DNA of 64,000 nucleotides from an uncultured Mogibacterium sp. (GCF_938041965.1 NZ_CALISE010000001.1:1-64000), one strand, 5' to 3'. Shown: positions 7,928 to 17,749, numbered from the stretch's first letter. The notes: a model not told the origin generated them from the sequence alone. Translations and numbers: made by a program.

Positions 7928-8871
7928 AAATTCCGACTGTTCTATCAATCGCTGGCAGTGATCCGAGCGGCGGAGCGGGCATTCAGGGAGATATCAAGAC
8001 TATATTTGCAGAGGGCTGCTACGGGATGGGGGTGGTCACCGGCCTTACGGTGCAAAACACCTTGGGTGTATCTGATGTTATGCCAGTTCCTACTGACTTC
8101 TTATATAGACAGATTGATGAGATTCTATGCGACATAAGACCAGATGCAATAAAGATTGGCATGATTGTTTCGACAGAGCAGGTTGATGTAATAGTGGGTC
8201 TAATTAAGCGGCATGGCCTTGAAAATGTAATCGTTGACCCCGTAATTGCCCCGACAAGCGGAGCAGCATTTGCGAGCGAAGAAGTGATGAAATCCATGAT
8301 AGAAAAGCTATTCCCTCTATCGACGCTCGTGACACCTAACCTACCAGAAGCTAAGAGAATATGCGAGATTATTGAATGTCAAAACCTTCAGTTGAAAGAT
8401 GATGTGCATAAGCAATATCAAACTCAAGTACACTCTAAAGATATATCTCGAATTAAAATTCAGTCTCAGTCTCAGTCTCAACCTCAATCTCAAACAGAGA
8501 TTCATGGTAAAGCAGCAAATCTATCAGCACCTGAGCTAGCATGCTTCATAGGTCAAAACTGTGGCTGTAATGTACTCATAAAAGGCGGTCATGCTGAAGG
8601 TAGTAGTGCTACGGATTACCTGTGGACTGCTAGTGATGAGAACATTATGGGATGCACTGCTGAGTTCATAGGCGACAGTGTAGAGACAACAAGTTCACAT
8701 GGGACGGGATGTGCACTATCCAGCTCAATAGCAGCAAATATGGCGAAAGGACTAACACTTGAAGCAGCTATTGATAGAGGCAAGGAATACGTGACAGCAG
8801 CTCTTAAGAGTGATGTGCACATAGGAATGGGTAATGGCTCGATAAATCACGGAGCACTCGTGAGAAAGTGA
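7924..8871 (+). CDS. thiD: Hydroxymethylpyrimidine/phosphomethylpyrimidine kinase
   Basis: This 315-residue ribokinase-fold enzyme phosphorylates HMP and HMP-P. The N-terminal SIAGSDPSGGAGIQGD motif, TPNLPEAK and the C-terminal SHGTGCALSSSIAANMAKG anion-hole region are all present. It is longer than the usual 265 or so residues. The extra length is an insertion at about residues 155-200 with a Ser-Gln repeat (SQSQSQPQSQ), encoded by a CAGTCT-like hexamer run. The insertion falls between the TPNLPEAK helix and the LSAPELA helix and leaves the catalytic parts intact. Its ATG overlaps the thiE stop. Confidence 0.9.
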   Translation: MKIPTVLSIAGSDPSGGAGIQGDIKTIFAEGCYGMGVVTGLTVQNTLGVSDVMPVPTDFLYRQIDEILCDIRPDAIKIGMIVSTEQVDVIVGLIKRHGLENVIVDPVIAPTSGAAFASEEVMKSMIEKLFPLSTLVTPNLPEAKRICEIIECQNLQLKDDVHKQYQTQVHSKDISRIKIQSQSQSQPQSQTEIHGKAANLSAPELACFIGQNCGCNVLIKGGHAEGSSATDYLWTASDENIMGCTAEFIGDSVETTSSHGTGCALSSSIAANMAKGLTLEAAIDRGKEYVTAALKSDVHIGMGNGSINHGALVRK

Positions 8872-8949
8872 AAGATATTTTAAGGGAAATGGGAAAGGGC
8901 AATTTACAATTGTTATTAATGGCCTAAAAAAGGCGGAAAAGAGGAAGAA

Positions 8950-10263
8950 ATGGCAAGAACTTATTCAACACAAATAGAAGCAGCAAGAATGGGAATCGTT
9001 ACACCAGAGCTTGAAATTGTTGCGGCAAAAGAAAATCGTTCGGTAGATGAGCTGCTCCCGCTACTTGCAGAGGGAAAGATGGTTATCCCGGCAAATATAC
9101 ATCACACATCAATCGACCCGAACGGTGTTGGAAGAATGCTGAGGACAAAGGTGAACGTAAACCTCGGTATAAGCAGAGACTGCAAGGACTACGACATCGA
9201 GATGAAGAAGGTTATGAGAGCGGTTGAGCTCGGTGCGGAATCAATCATGGATCTATCTAGTCACGGAGACACCCAGCCGTTTAGAAGGAAGCTATGTACA
9301 GAGTGTCCTGCGATGATAGGAACAGTTCCCGTATACGATTCAGTAATTCACTATCAGAGAGATTTAAATACTCTCACTGCACAGGATTTTCTAGATGTAA
9401 TCAGGATGCATGCTGAAGACGGTGTAGACTTCGTAACTCTTCACTGTGGAATAACGCGCAAGACGATTGAGCAGATTAAGAACGGTACTCGCGAGATGAA
9501 TATAGTCAGCAGAGGCGGAAGCCTTGTATTTGCATGGATGACAATGACAGGTGAAGAAAATCCATTCTATGAGTATTTCGATGAGATCGTAGAAATCTGC
9601 CGTGAACACGATGTAACGATAAGCCTTGGCGATGCATGCAGACCGGGATGTCTAGCGGATGCAACGGATAACTGTCAGATTGAGGAATTGATTAGACTTG
9701 GTGAGCTGACAGATAGAGCGTGGGCTAGGGACGTACAGGTTATGATTGAGGGGCCAGGACATGTGCCAATGGATCAGATTGAGGCGAATATGAAGATTCA
9801 GGAAACCCTGTGTAAGGGAGCGCCATTCTATGTGCTCGGGCCTCTCGTTACAGATATTGCACCAGGATATGACCATATCACAGCTGCTATAGGTGGTGCT
9901 ATTGCTGCCTGGTCAGGCGCTGCTTTCCTATGCTATGTTACACCGGCAGAGCACCTCGCGCTGCCAAATGTAGATGACGTGCATGACGGCATCATCGCTA
10001 GTAAAATAGCTGCTCATGCCGCAGATATTGCTAAGGGGATTCCTGGAGCCCGTGACCAGGACGACAGAATGGCTAAAGCTAGAAGGGCGCTCGACTGGGA
10101 TGCGCAGTGGCTAGAGGCGCTTGATCCAGAGACGGCAAAAGCAATTAGAGAATCAAGAATGCCAGAGGAAGACCACTCTGATACTTGCAGTATGTGCGGA
10201 AAATTCTGTGCGGTTAGAAGTATGAATAAAGCGCTTTCAGGCGAAGTAATAGACATTCTATAA
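8950..10263 (+). CDS. thiC: Phosphomethylpyrimidine synthase
   Basis: This 437-residue radical SAM enzyme converts aminoimidazole ribotide to hydroxymethylpyrimidine phosphate. The atypical cluster motif CSMCGKFC (C-x2-C-x4-C) is near the C terminus, as in all ThiC proteins. Other conserved parts include CRPGCLADATD, IEGPGHVP and the YVTPAEHL segment. It closes the riboswitch-controlled operon and lies 78 nt after thiD. No thiazole-branch genes (thiG, thiS, thiH or thiM) are in the window. Confidence 0.96.
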   Translation: MARTYSTQIEAARMGIVTPELEIVAAKENRSVDELLPLLAEGKMVIPANIHHTSIDPNGVGRMLRTKVNVNLGISRDCKDYDIEMKKVMRAVELGAESIMDLSSHGDTQPFRRKLCTECPAMIGTVPVYDSVIHYQRDLNTLTAQDFLDVIRMHAEDGVDFVTLHCGITRKTIEQIKNGTREMNIVSRGGSLVFAWMTMTGEENPFYEYFDEIVEICREHDVTISLGDACRPGCLADATDNCQIEELIRLGELTDRAWARDVQVMIEGPGHVPMDQIEANMKIQETLCKGAPFYVLGPLVTDIAPGYDHITAAIGGAIAAWSGAAFLCYVTPAEHLALPNVDDVHDGIIASKIAAHAADIAKGIPGARDQDDRMAKARRALDWDAQWLEALDPETAKAIRESRMPEEDHSDTCSMCGKFCAVRSMNKALSGEVIDIL

Positions 10264-10306
10264 AGAGCAATCTTTATATAAATTACATCCTAAATAGTCA
10301 TAAATA

Positions 10307-10342
10307 TAAAAACAAGTGAGCTTAAATGCTCACTTGTTTTTA
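10307..10342. terminator. Bidirectional terminator between thiC and the COG0523 gene
   Basis: A 13-bp stem (AAAACAAGTGAGC with its complement, loop TTAAAT) is flanked by A and T runs. It can terminate both converging transcripts, and the minus-strand gene stop lies in its right arm. Confidence 0.88.
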
Positions 10343-11281
10343 TCTCATGGTTTCCCTTCTCGGATTGTCAAAGCCAGGTCTCGCAAAGCTAATAGGTAGC
10401 AATTTAATTCTTAAATCACCAGCCTTGATATCATCGCCGATAAACACACAACCTCGCTTTGACTCTGGGTCCGCCTGAGAAATAGCATAGTTACCATCGG
10501 AGACATCGAATCTAATCAAGGCGTCCGAAACACCCATAGTGCCTTTGGCACGAATAATATTCCCGCATCTCTTTCTGATTAAATCCTCTAGGAAGAATAC
10601 AATATCGCCAATAGAAGGAAGCTCTGCGTTTGGAACACTGATACTTTCGAACTCAGTTTCTTCCTGAATTTCAGGAATTTCAATGCTGCCATCTCTCTTT
10701 CGAAGCAGAAACTCCTCCCAGGAGGCGTGTGGCAGCCTGCTGTAGTGCTTACTGATAATATTTGCATCAGCGTTAATAGCTTTTACCTTAGAAACAACGG
10801 CCTCTACATCAATATCGACCGACTTATCGCATTTTGATAAGATGATAGTATCTGCACACTTTATCTGGTCGGTAAGTAGCTCAGGGTATTCGTCGATGTG
10901 CTTGAAAAAACAATTTGGATCGATAATAGCAATCGGTGCCAGCATTTCAATCTGCTCATATTCAATCTGCGAAATATTGTTTATTACATTAGAAAGATAT
11001 CCGACGCCAGTGGGTTCAACGATGAGATACTCTGGGGCGATAGAATTTGCAATTGTAAGTATGTTCAAGGCAAAATCGGTCTTGCCGGTGCAGCATATGC
11101 ACTTTTCCGTGAGCTCCCATACGCTGAGTTCCGATTCTTCCTTTAGAATATCTTCATCAACATTAAGAGACGCATATTCATTCTCGAGGATTACGAAATC
11201 TCGATTTAATATATCCGACATCGACTTGATAAATGTGGTCTTTCCAGCACCTAGAAAGCCGGAAATAATCAGTACCTTCAT
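10340..11281 (-). CDS. CobW/HypB/UreG-type GTPase (COG0523)
   Basis: The product (313 residues) is a G3E P-loop GTPase. It has Walker A GFLGAGKTT at the N terminus, the metal-binding CICC signature (CxCC), VEPTGVG as Walker B/switch region and LSKCDK as the nucleotide-specificity motif. COG0523 proteins act as metallochaperones for zinc, cobalt or nitrile hydratase-type enzymes. The CobW C-terminal domain seems divergent, and the client metal is not evident. I use the ATG (MKVLII) with AAAAGGA upstream, not a TTG 9 nt earlier. An alcohol dehydrogenase, possibly zinc-containing, lies upstream on the same strand behind its own terminator. Confidence 0.8.
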   Translation of the reverse strand: MKVLIISGFLGAGKTTFIKSMSDILNRDFVILENEYASLNVDEDILKEESELSVWELTEKCICCTGKTDFALNILTIANSIAPEYLIVEPTGVGYLSNVINNISQIEYEQIEMLAPIAIIDPNCFFKHIDEYPELLTDQIKCADTIILSKCDKSVDIDVEAVVSKVKAINADANIISKHYSRLPHASWEEFLLRKRDGSIEIPEIQEETEFESISVPNAELPSIGDIVFFLEDLIRKRCGNIIRAKGTMGVSDALIRFDVSDGNYAISQADPESKRGCVFIGDDIKAGDLRIKLLPISFARPGFDNPRRETMR

Positions 11282-11317
11282 AAAATGCAATCCTTTTCAC
11301 AATAGTTCCGTTTTGAA

Positions 11318-11375
11318 TAAATTAAACCCCCGGCCGCAGGGGAAATGCCCTAAGACATCCATCAGGGCCGGGGAA
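11318..11375 (-). terminator. Terminator of the alcohol dehydrogenase gene
   Basis: A branched inverted repeat has outer arms GGCCGGGG and CCCCGGCC and an inner AGGGC/GCCCT-type pairing. On the minus strand it is followed by TTTAATTT. Confidence 0.7.
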
Positions 11376-11382
11376 TTCAGCT

Positions 11383-12444
11383 CTATTTGCCGATATTAAC
11401 AACTGGCTTGATCAGGTCAGCAGGCTTATCCTTCATGAGCATAAGCGCATCCTCAACGTGTTCAAAACCATCAAATCTATGTGTGATTAGGTGTCTAACA
11501 TCGAGCTTGCCAACTTCGATTAGGCTAGCGAGCTTCTCGAGTTTTAGTCTACCACCAGGCATTAGTCCGCCTGTGATCATCTTGTGACTCATTCCGCATC
11601 CCCACTCAACACGAGGAATTGTTACGTAGGTGCCAGAACCCAGGTAGTTGACGTTACCTATCTTTCCGCCTGGTTTAAGAGCTTTAATGATAGGGTCGAA
11701 TGATTCAACTCCGCCACCAGCAACGATAGCCTTATCTACTCCCTTGCCTCCAGTTAGTTCGAGGACCTGTTCGTCGATTGCCCCTTCCTTATAGCTGATA
11801 AAGTCAGTTGCACCATACTTCTTAGCAGCTTCCCTGCAAGCAGGTCTTGTTCCTACGCAGATGATTCTTGAAGCACCCCTTAGGTTTGCGCCTGCAACAC
11901 TCATCAGACCAACAGGACCAATTCCGTTAACGAGTACAGTGTCACCGAACTGAATATCTGCAAGCTCAACACCGTGGAATCCAGTAGGAACCATGTCGGA
12001 TAGCATACAAGCTTCTTCTGGCGAAACAGCCTCTGGCATATGTGCGAGGTTGCCGTCTGCATCATTAACATGAAAGTACTCACCGAATACACCATCTTTG
12101 AAATTTGAGAACTTCCATCCTGATAACATTCCGCCGGAGTGCATAGGGTATCCACCCTGAGCTTCTAGGGAAGACCAATCAGGAGTTATAGCAGCGACCA
12201 TTACACGGTCCCCAACCTTAAAATCTTTAACGAGCTCTCCAACTTCTTCGACAACTCCACAACCTTCGTGACCCAGAATCATGTTGTGTCTGTCTCCGAG
12301 TGCGCCTTCCCATACGGTGTGAATATCAGAAGTGCAAGGGGATAAAGCTAGTGGTTTGATAATAGCATCAAGTGGTCCACATTTTGGACGCTCCTTTTCA
12401 ATCCAGCCAGTCTTACCAATTTCTAGCATTGCAAAGCCTTTCAT
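11383..12444 (-). CDS. NADP-dependent secondary-alcohol dehydrogenase family protein
   Basis: This 353-residue zinc-type medium-chain dehydrogenase resembles the clostridial/Thermoanaerobacter isopropanol (secondary alcohol) dehydrogenases. It has the N-terminal MKGFAMLEIGKTGW, SPCTSDIHTVWEG, the GHEGCGVVEEVG box and a GIGPVGLMS Rossmann loop. It follows that family in having the catalytic-zinc ligands Cys37, His59 and a nearby acidic residue, and lacks the four-cysteine structural-zinc lobe. The likely reaction is NADP-linked interconversion of secondary alcohols and ketones. The start has GGAGG 8 nt upstream; longer upstream frames lack this. Confidence 0.85.
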   Translation of the reverse strand: MKGFAMLEIGKTGWIEKERPKCGPLDAIIKPLALSPCTSDIHTVWEGALGDRHNMILGHEGCGVVEEVGELVKDFKVGDRVMVAAITPDWSSLEAQGGYPMHSGGMLSGWKFSNFKDGVFGEYFHVNDADGNLAHMPEAVSPEEACMLSDMVPTGFHGVELADIQFGDTVLVNGIGPVGLMSVAGANLRGASRIICVGTRPACREAAKKYGATDFISYKEGAIDEQVLELTGGKGVDKAIVAGGGVESFDPIIKALKPGGKIGNVNYLGSGTYVTIPRVEWGCGMSHKMITGGLMPGGRLKLEKLASLIEVGKLDVRHLITHRFDGFEHVEDALMLMKDKPADLIKPVVNIGK

Positions 12445-13021
12445 TGTGTTACCTCCATTTTTTGATTTTTTTAATGTCATTAAGTGTTTTGTATGCAAGC
12501 CTTCTGCGAGAAAGTGAGAATACCTACTCTTTGTTAATATATTGACATGGTTTTGAAAAGAAAGCAACTAGATTATATTGTAAACAAAATCTAAAAATAT
12601 TGGAATTTTAAGGGTTCTAAAGAGTGACAGAAAGCGACAAGTCTTATATGCAAATGAGTACATAGTTTATAAAATAAATATAAATTTTGATATTGACAAT
12701 TTTCTATCAGCATCATATATAATTTTAATCGTTAAAATCATCAATTAAAAATGAGCCGGTGGAGTGAAATTTGGGACTAATAGGTAGATATAGATGTATG
12801 AGCTATGCAAAATGAATGATGAATATTGATAGCGTGATATATAATTGCATAATCGAAAAAAGGGATTGACATTCACTATATCAAAGGTTATATTACGAGT
12901 AAGAGAGAACTAACTCTCTTGAAGATATTTCTGCATTTAAAGGCAGGTATGTAATTGACAGCCTGCCTTTTGAAAAACGCATGAGTTAGATTTAATTAAC
13001 TAAATAAAGGAGGATATTGGT
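12445..13021. other. 577-nt intergenic region between divergent adh and peroxiredoxin genes
   Basis: No credible coding sequence is present. I see a weak TTGACA/TATATA pair at 12693-12721 (17-nt spacing), a stronger promoter at 12866-12894 and two hairpins in the peroxiredoxin leader. The region is AT-rich. I found no repeat or insertion sequence. Confidence 0.6.
12866..12894 (+). promoter_or_regulatory. Peroxiredoxin promoter
   Basis: TTGACA and TATATT are separated by 17 nt. The leader of about 120 nt holds two perfect hairpins. AAGAGAG pairs with CTCTCTT (12901-12920), and AAAGGCAGG pairs with CCTGCCTTT (12939-12970). The second resembles an attenuator followed by a short T run. Confidence 0.75.
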
Positions 13022-13585
13022 ATGTCTTTAATTAATAAAGAAGTAGCAGATTTTTCAGCTCAGGCTTATGTGAATGATGAGTTTAAAACCGTTACAAAGG
13101 CAGATATACTGGGAAAGTGGAGCGTTTTCTTTTTCTACCCAGCTGATTTTACTTTCGTGTGCCCAACGGAGCTCGAGGATCTTCAGATGAAGTATGCAGA
13201 GTTTCAGAAAGCTGGATGCGAGGTGTATTCAGTGTCTTGTGATACTCACTTTGTGCACAAGGCATGGCACGATAATTCGGAGAGCATTAGCAAGATTACG
13301 TATCCGATGCTCGCTGACCCTACGCAGGCTCTCGCAAGGGACTTTGAAGTTCTGATCGAAGATCAAGGCATTGCGGAAAGAGGAAGCTTCATAGTAAATC
13401 CTGAGGGAAAGATTGTAGTATATGAAGTGAATGCAGGAAACGTTGGAAGAAATGCAGAAGAGCTGCTTAGAAAGCTTCAAGCTAGCCAGTTCGTAGCTGA
13501 GCATGGTGATCAGGTTTGCCCGGCTAGATGGGCTCCGGGCGCAGCTACACTGAAGCCTGGAATCGATCTAGTAGGTGCGCTATAG
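13022..13585 (+). CDS. ahpC: Alkyl hydroperoxide reductase subunit C (typical 2-Cys peroxiredoxin)
   Basis: This 187-residue peroxiredoxin has the peroxidatic site FYPADFTFVCPTE (Cys near residue 47) and the resolving Cys in DQVCPARWAPG near the C terminus. It reduces hydroperoxides and protects against oxygen exposure. Length and motifs match AhpC. No ahpF reductase gene is adjacent, so the electron donor must come from elsewhere, for example a thioredoxin-reductase-like protein. A strong AAAGGAGG site precedes the ATG. Confidence 0.93.
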   Translation: MSLINKEVADFSAQAYVNDEFKTVTKADILGKWSVFFFYPADFTFVCPTELEDLQMKYAEFQKAGCEVYSVSCDTHFVHKAWHDNSESISKITYPMLADPTQALARDFEVLIEDQGIAERGSFIVNPEGKIVVYEVNAGNVGRNAEELLRKLQASQFVAEHGDQVCPARWAPGAATLKPGIDLVGAL

Positions 13586-13701
13586 ATATAGCAAGAGCAG
13601 CTAAAGGACAACTAGGTTGATTAAGAATTAGCTAGAGTGGATAAGGGATAACTAGAATCTAAAGCACATATAGATTATATGAGCAGCAAATCATAACTAA
13701 A

Positions 13702-13734
13702 AATGGGGGATGCTTATGCATCCCCCATTAATTG
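13702..13734. terminator. Convergent terminator between ahpC and gdhA
   Basis: A 12-bp perfect stem (AATGGGGGATGC with its complement, loop TTAT) lies between converging genes. On the minus strand it is followed by five T, so it mainly serves gdhA. Confidence 0.88.
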
Positions 13735-13763
13735 TTTGGTGTTATATCTCCGAGTATCAGAGC

Positions 13764-15110
13764 TTATACAATGCCCTGCATCATCATAGCTTCTGCAACT
13801 CTCTCGAATCCAGCGATGTTAGCGCCAGCTACGAGGTTCTCACCTAGGTTGTACTTAGCACAAGCTTCCTCTGTGATCTTGAAGATGTGAACCATGATGT
13901 TCTCTAGTTCAGCGTATACTCTCTCCTTGTTCCAGATGAGGTGCTCAGCGTTCTGTGCCATCTCTAGGCAAGAGCAAGCAACTCCACCAGCATTAGCAGC
14001 CTTGGAAGGAGCAACTACGCAACCATTCTCCATGAGGTACTGAACAGCCTCGTTTGTTGTAGGCATGTTAGCTCCCTCGATGAGGTATCTAGCTCCGTTA
14101 GCAACCATTTCCTTAGCCCAATCCATAGTGATGTCATTCTGCATAGCGCAAGGTAGGTATAGATCAGCCTTAACTTCCCAAGGTCTCTTTCCAGGGATGA
14201 ACTTAGCGTTAGGGAACTTCTCTACGTAAGGTGCGCAAACGTTCTTTCCAGAGTTACGTAGCTCAAGAAGTGTGTCAATCTTCTCTGGTGTTGTGATTCC
14301 TTCCTCGTCGAGGATGTATCCGTCTGGTCCAGAAATTGTGATTGGCTTTGCACCTAGCTCAACTAGCTTAGTGATTGTTCCCCAAGATACGTTACCGAAT
14401 CCGGAAACAACTGCAGTCTTTCCTTCAAGGGAATCACCGAAGTGATTGAGGACCTCTCTAGCGAAGAATACGATACCGAAACCAGTAGCTTCTGTTCTTC
14501 CGTTTAGTCCACCGTTTGTAGTTCCCTTACCAGTCCATGTTCCATCGTACTGGTTAGTCATTCTCTTGTACTGACCCATCATGTAACCGATTTCTCTGCC
14601 GCCTACACCCATGTCTCCAGCAGGTACGTCAGTGTTAGGTCCGATGTGCTTATAGAGCTCTGTTACGAAGCTCTGGCAGAATCTCATAACTTCTGCATCC
14701 GACTTTCCAGCTGGATCGAAGTCAGAACCACCCTTACCACCTCCGATTGGAAGTCCTGTTAGGGAATTCTTGAAAATCTGCTCAAATCCGAGGAACTTAA
14801 GGATTCCTGGGTAAACATTAGCCTGGAATCTTAGACCACCCTTATATGGTCCTAGAGCGCTGTTAAACTGCACTCTGTATCCTCTGTTAACCTGAACTTC
14901 ACCATTATCATCAACCCAAGGAACTCTGAACGAAATCATTCTTTCAGGCTCGATAAGTCTCTTTACAAGACCAGCTTTCTCATACTCAGGATGAGCTTCA
15001 AGAACTGGCTCGATTGATAGTAGAACTTCTTCTACAGTCTGAAGGAACTCAGGCTCGTTTGGATAGTTCTTCTTAGCGATGTCGATGTACTTTTGTGAAA
15101 TATTAGCCAT
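13764..15110 (-). CDS. gdhA: NADP-type glutamate dehydrogenase
   Basis: This 448-residue hexameric-type glutamate dehydrogenase interconverts glutamate and 2-oxoglutarate plus ammonia. Conserved elements are the KGGLRF substrate motif, PIGGGKGGSDFDP with the catalytic lysine, PAGDMGVGGREIGYM, and a Rossmann loop SGFGNVSWG. Length and the SGFGNV form fit the bacterial small GDH class. The AGGAGT site 7 nt upstream supports the start. It is a single-gene transcript, well biased in codon use, and likely strongly expressed. Confidence 0.96.
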   Translation of the reverse strand: MANISQKYIDIAKKNYPNEPEFLQTVEEVLLSIEPVLEAHPEYEKAGLVKRLIEPERMISFRVPWVDDNGEVQVNRGYRVQFNSALGPYKGGLRFQANVYPGILKFLGFEQIFKNSLTGLPIGGGKGGSDFDPAGKSDAEVMRFCQSFVTELYKHIGPNTDVPAGDMGVGGREIGYMMGQYKRMTNQYDGTWTGKGTTNGGLNGRTEATGFGIVFFAREVLNHFGDSLEGKTAVVSGFGNVSWGTITKLVELGAKPITISGPDGYILDEEGITTPEKIDTLLELRNSGKNVCAPYVEKFPNAKFIPGKRPWEVKADLYLPCAMQNDITMDWAKEMVANGARYLIEGANMPTTNEAVQYLMENGCVVAPSKAANAGGVACSCLEMAQNAEHLIWNKERVYAELENIMVHIFKITEEACAKYNLGENLVAGANIAGFERVAEAMMMQGIV

Positions 15111-15179
15111 TTTAAACTCCTTACAAAAAATACAATATAAAAATGTATAAATTCTGGTGCCTCTGCACCATATAGTTGA

Positions 15180-15208
15180 ATTTTAGCACTCTGATAATAC
15201 GCTGTCAA
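15180..15208 (-). promoter_or_regulatory. gdhA promoter
   Basis: On the minus strand TTGACA and TAAAAT are separated by 17 nt. The leader contains a short hairpin (TGGTGC with GCACCA, 15155-15170). Confidence 0.8.
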
Positions 15209-15352
15209 CGTGTATACAATATACAGCGATGCACTATAAATAAAGTTGGAACGACGATTATTCAATAATTTGACAGATTTTTAATATTAGATTAATGCAG
15301 GGCACTATGATAAAATTAAAAGTAATTATTTTATGGAAGAAAGTTGAGAAAA

Positions 15353-17680
15353 ATGGATCTGAGCAGGCTTAATAAAGAGCAACAAGAAGCGGTAAAGCAT
15401 ATGGAGGGACCACTGCTGATTTTAGCAGGTGCTGGAAGCGGGAAGACCACTATGATGACTCACCGTATAGCATACATGCTAGAAAAGGGAGTGAGCCCTT
15501 ATAATATCTTGGCTGTTACATTTACAAATAAAGCTGCCGGGGAGATGAAGGATAGGATTGAGTCGCTGACTGGAGGTACTCGAGGCATGTGGGTGATGAC
15601 ATTTCACGCCATGTGTGTTCGCATACTCAGAAATCACGGGGACGTTCTTGGATTTAAAAACGGATTTTCGATATACGACGAGTCAGATAAGAAGGCTCTT
15701 CTCAAAAGAATCGTCAAAGACCTTAAGATTGATGAAAAGATTTATCCGGTTTCTTACCTTGGGAGTGTAATAAGCTCTTGTAAGGAGGCTGAGGAAGATC
15801 CCGACGATTATATAGATAATAACTCCATGAATTTCAAAGCCGAGACGGTAGCAAAGGTATATGCGAGATACATGGAAGATTTGCAGCAGAATAACGCTAT
15901 GGATTTTGATGACCTGCTCTGGAATGCTGTAAAGCTGTTTGAAGCGAGTAGTGATGTGCTTTCGTATTATCAGCAGAGATTTAAATATATAATGGTAGAC
16001 GAGTATCAGGATACAAATTATCTGCAGTATAAACTCATACATGCTTTGGCGGAGAAGAGCCATAATCTATGCGTGGTAGGTGATGACGACCAATGCATCT
16101 ATCAGTGGAGAGGTGCAGATATTAGGAATATCCTCGACTTCGAGAAGGACTTTCCGGAAACCAAGGTCATCAAACTAGAGCAGAACTACAGGTCTGATGC
16201 CAATATACTAGACTTAGCCAACTCTGTTATCGCCAACAATAGGAACCGTAAGGCGAAAGAGCTTTGGACGGACAGGAATGAAGGTAGCAAGATAACATAC
16301 CGAAGACTCGAGGATGAACAGCGAGAGGCTTGGTATGTAGGCGGGGAAATTCAGCGTTTGCATGATGAAGAGGATATTCCGTTTAACGACATGGCCATCT
16401 TGTATCGAAAAAATGCACAGTCTAGACCGTTCGAAGAAAAGTTTTCATTTAGAGGCATCCCGTACAGGGTTTTAGGCGGCACTAGATTTTACGATCGCAA
16501 GGAAATCAAAGATGTAATGTCATACATGCACCTCGTCGAAAACCCTAGCGATGACGTGGCGATGGCGAGGATAATCAATGAACCTAAGAGGGGGCTTGGG
16601 CCGAAGAGCCTCGGAGGAATAGTTTCATATGCCAAGGCATACAAGCTCAGCATATTTGAAGCGCTCAAGGAACAGGAGGTTCTGGGGTCACTGTCAAGGA
16701 AATCACGAGCTGCGGTAGAAGACTTAGTTACGATGCTCGATGAACTAGGAGCTGAACAGGATAACATGGAGCTTTCAGATATATATGATAATCTGATTAG
16801 ACGCTCTGGTTATCTGACAGCGCTCGAAGCAGAAAACACAGTAGAAGCGGATGCGAGGATAGAGAACATCCTGGAGCTACGATCGGTGATAGCAGAATTC
16901 GAGGAGAAAGCAGCAGGCTCAGTGCTGACAGATGAAGAAGACGAGTTCAGAGAGGAGAGAGATAGGCTAAGAGAAGATGGATTTGATGTAAAAGAACCCA
17001 CCTTGCTCCAGTCATTCCTCGAGAGAATCGCACTGCTGTCGGACATAGATAATAGAGATGAGAGCGAAGATGCGGTTGTGATGATGACGCTACATAGCTC
17101 TAAGGGACTTGAATTTCCAGTGGTTTTCATGCCGGGTATGGAAAACGGTTTGTTCCCAGGGTCAGCATCTATGGATGATCCAAGCAAGATGGAGGAGGAG
17201 CGCAGGCTCTGTTACGTTGGAATTACAAGAGCTATGCGAAAGCTTTACCTAACAGGTGCGCAGACTAGGATGCTCTACGGCAGGACGGACTTCACGATTG
17301 AATCGGAATTCATGCGAGAGATGGACACGGATCTCCTAGAGGGTGATCCGACAGTTGCAGAAAGAACGGCTAGTGCTGGTGGAATCCGTGGAGACGGCGG
17401 AATACTCGGGATGAGAGAATTCAAGGGCAGATATGACGGTAGTGCGGATGGCTATGATGCCAGCTTCTCTAAACCATTTGATGCACTGAAATTCGCTAAG
17501 AAACAGGCTTCCAAGGGTATAAGCAACGAGGGCTTTGAGGCAGGAGACAGGATTCGCCATCCGAAGTTCGGAGAAGGTCTGCTCATAGACCAGGATGCTA
17601 AAACGCTGACTATTGCCTTTGATTCCGTTGGGATTAAAAAGCTTGGCAAGGGCTTCGTCAAGCTAACTAAAGTTGAGTAG
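15353..17680 (+). CDS. pcrA: ATP-dependent DNA helicase PcrA/UvrD
   Basis: This 775-residue superfamily 1A helicase is complete. It has motif I (GAGSGKTT), Ia (TFTNKAAGEM), II (VDEYQDTN), III (VVGDDDQCIYQWRGAD), IV (LEQNYRS), V (MTLHSSKGLEF) and VI (EERRLCYVGITRA). The C terminus carries the PcrA tail (GDRIRHPKFGEG) that contacts RNA polymerase in relatives. The role is nucleotide excision repair and replication-fork clearance. A TTG 9 nt earlier is possible, but the ATG is better supported. ligA follows, a common pcrA-ligA arrangement in Firmicutes. Confidence 0.95.
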   Translation: MDLSRLNKEQQEAVKHMEGPLLILAGAGSGKTTMMTHRIAYMLEKGVSPYNILAVTFTNKAAGEMKDRIESLTGGTRGMWVMTFHAMCVRILRNHGDVLGFKNGFSIYDESDKKALLKRIVKDLKIDEKIYPVSYLGSVISSCKEAEEDPDDYIDNNSMNFKAETVAKVYARYMEDLQQNNAMDFDDLLWNAVKLFEASSDVLSYYQQRFKYIMVDEYQDTNYLQYKLIHALAEKSHNLCVVGDDDQCIYQWRGADIRNILDFEKDFPETKVIKLEQNYRSDANILDLANSVIANNRNRKAKELWTDRNEGSKITYRRLEDEQREAWYVGGEIQRLHDEEDIPFNDMAILYRKNAQSRPFEEKFSFRGIPYRVLGGTRFYDRKEIKDVMSYMHLVENPSDDVAMARIINEPKRGLGPKSLGGIVSYAKAYKLSIFEALKEQEVLGSLSRKSRAAVEDLVTMLDELGAEQDNMELSDIYDNLIRRSGYLTALEAENTVEADARIENILELRSVIAEFEEKAAGSVLTDEEDEFREERDRLREDGFDVKEPTLLQSFLERIALLSDIDNRDESEDAVVMMTLHSSKGLEFPVVFMPGMENGLFPGSASMDDPSKMEEERRLCYVGITRAMRKLYLTGAQTRMLYGRTDFTIESEFMREMDTDLLEGDPTVAERTASAGGIRGDGGILGMREFKGRYDGSADGYDASFSKPFDALKFAKKQASKGISNEGFEAGDRIRHPKFGEGLLIDQDAKTLTIAFDSVGIKKLGKGFVKLTKVE

Positions 17681-17749
17681 TGACTACATAGGCAAGGGGA
17701 TTTACAGGAACTAATTCACTAACAGTAAGAGAAGTAAATAGGGGACATT

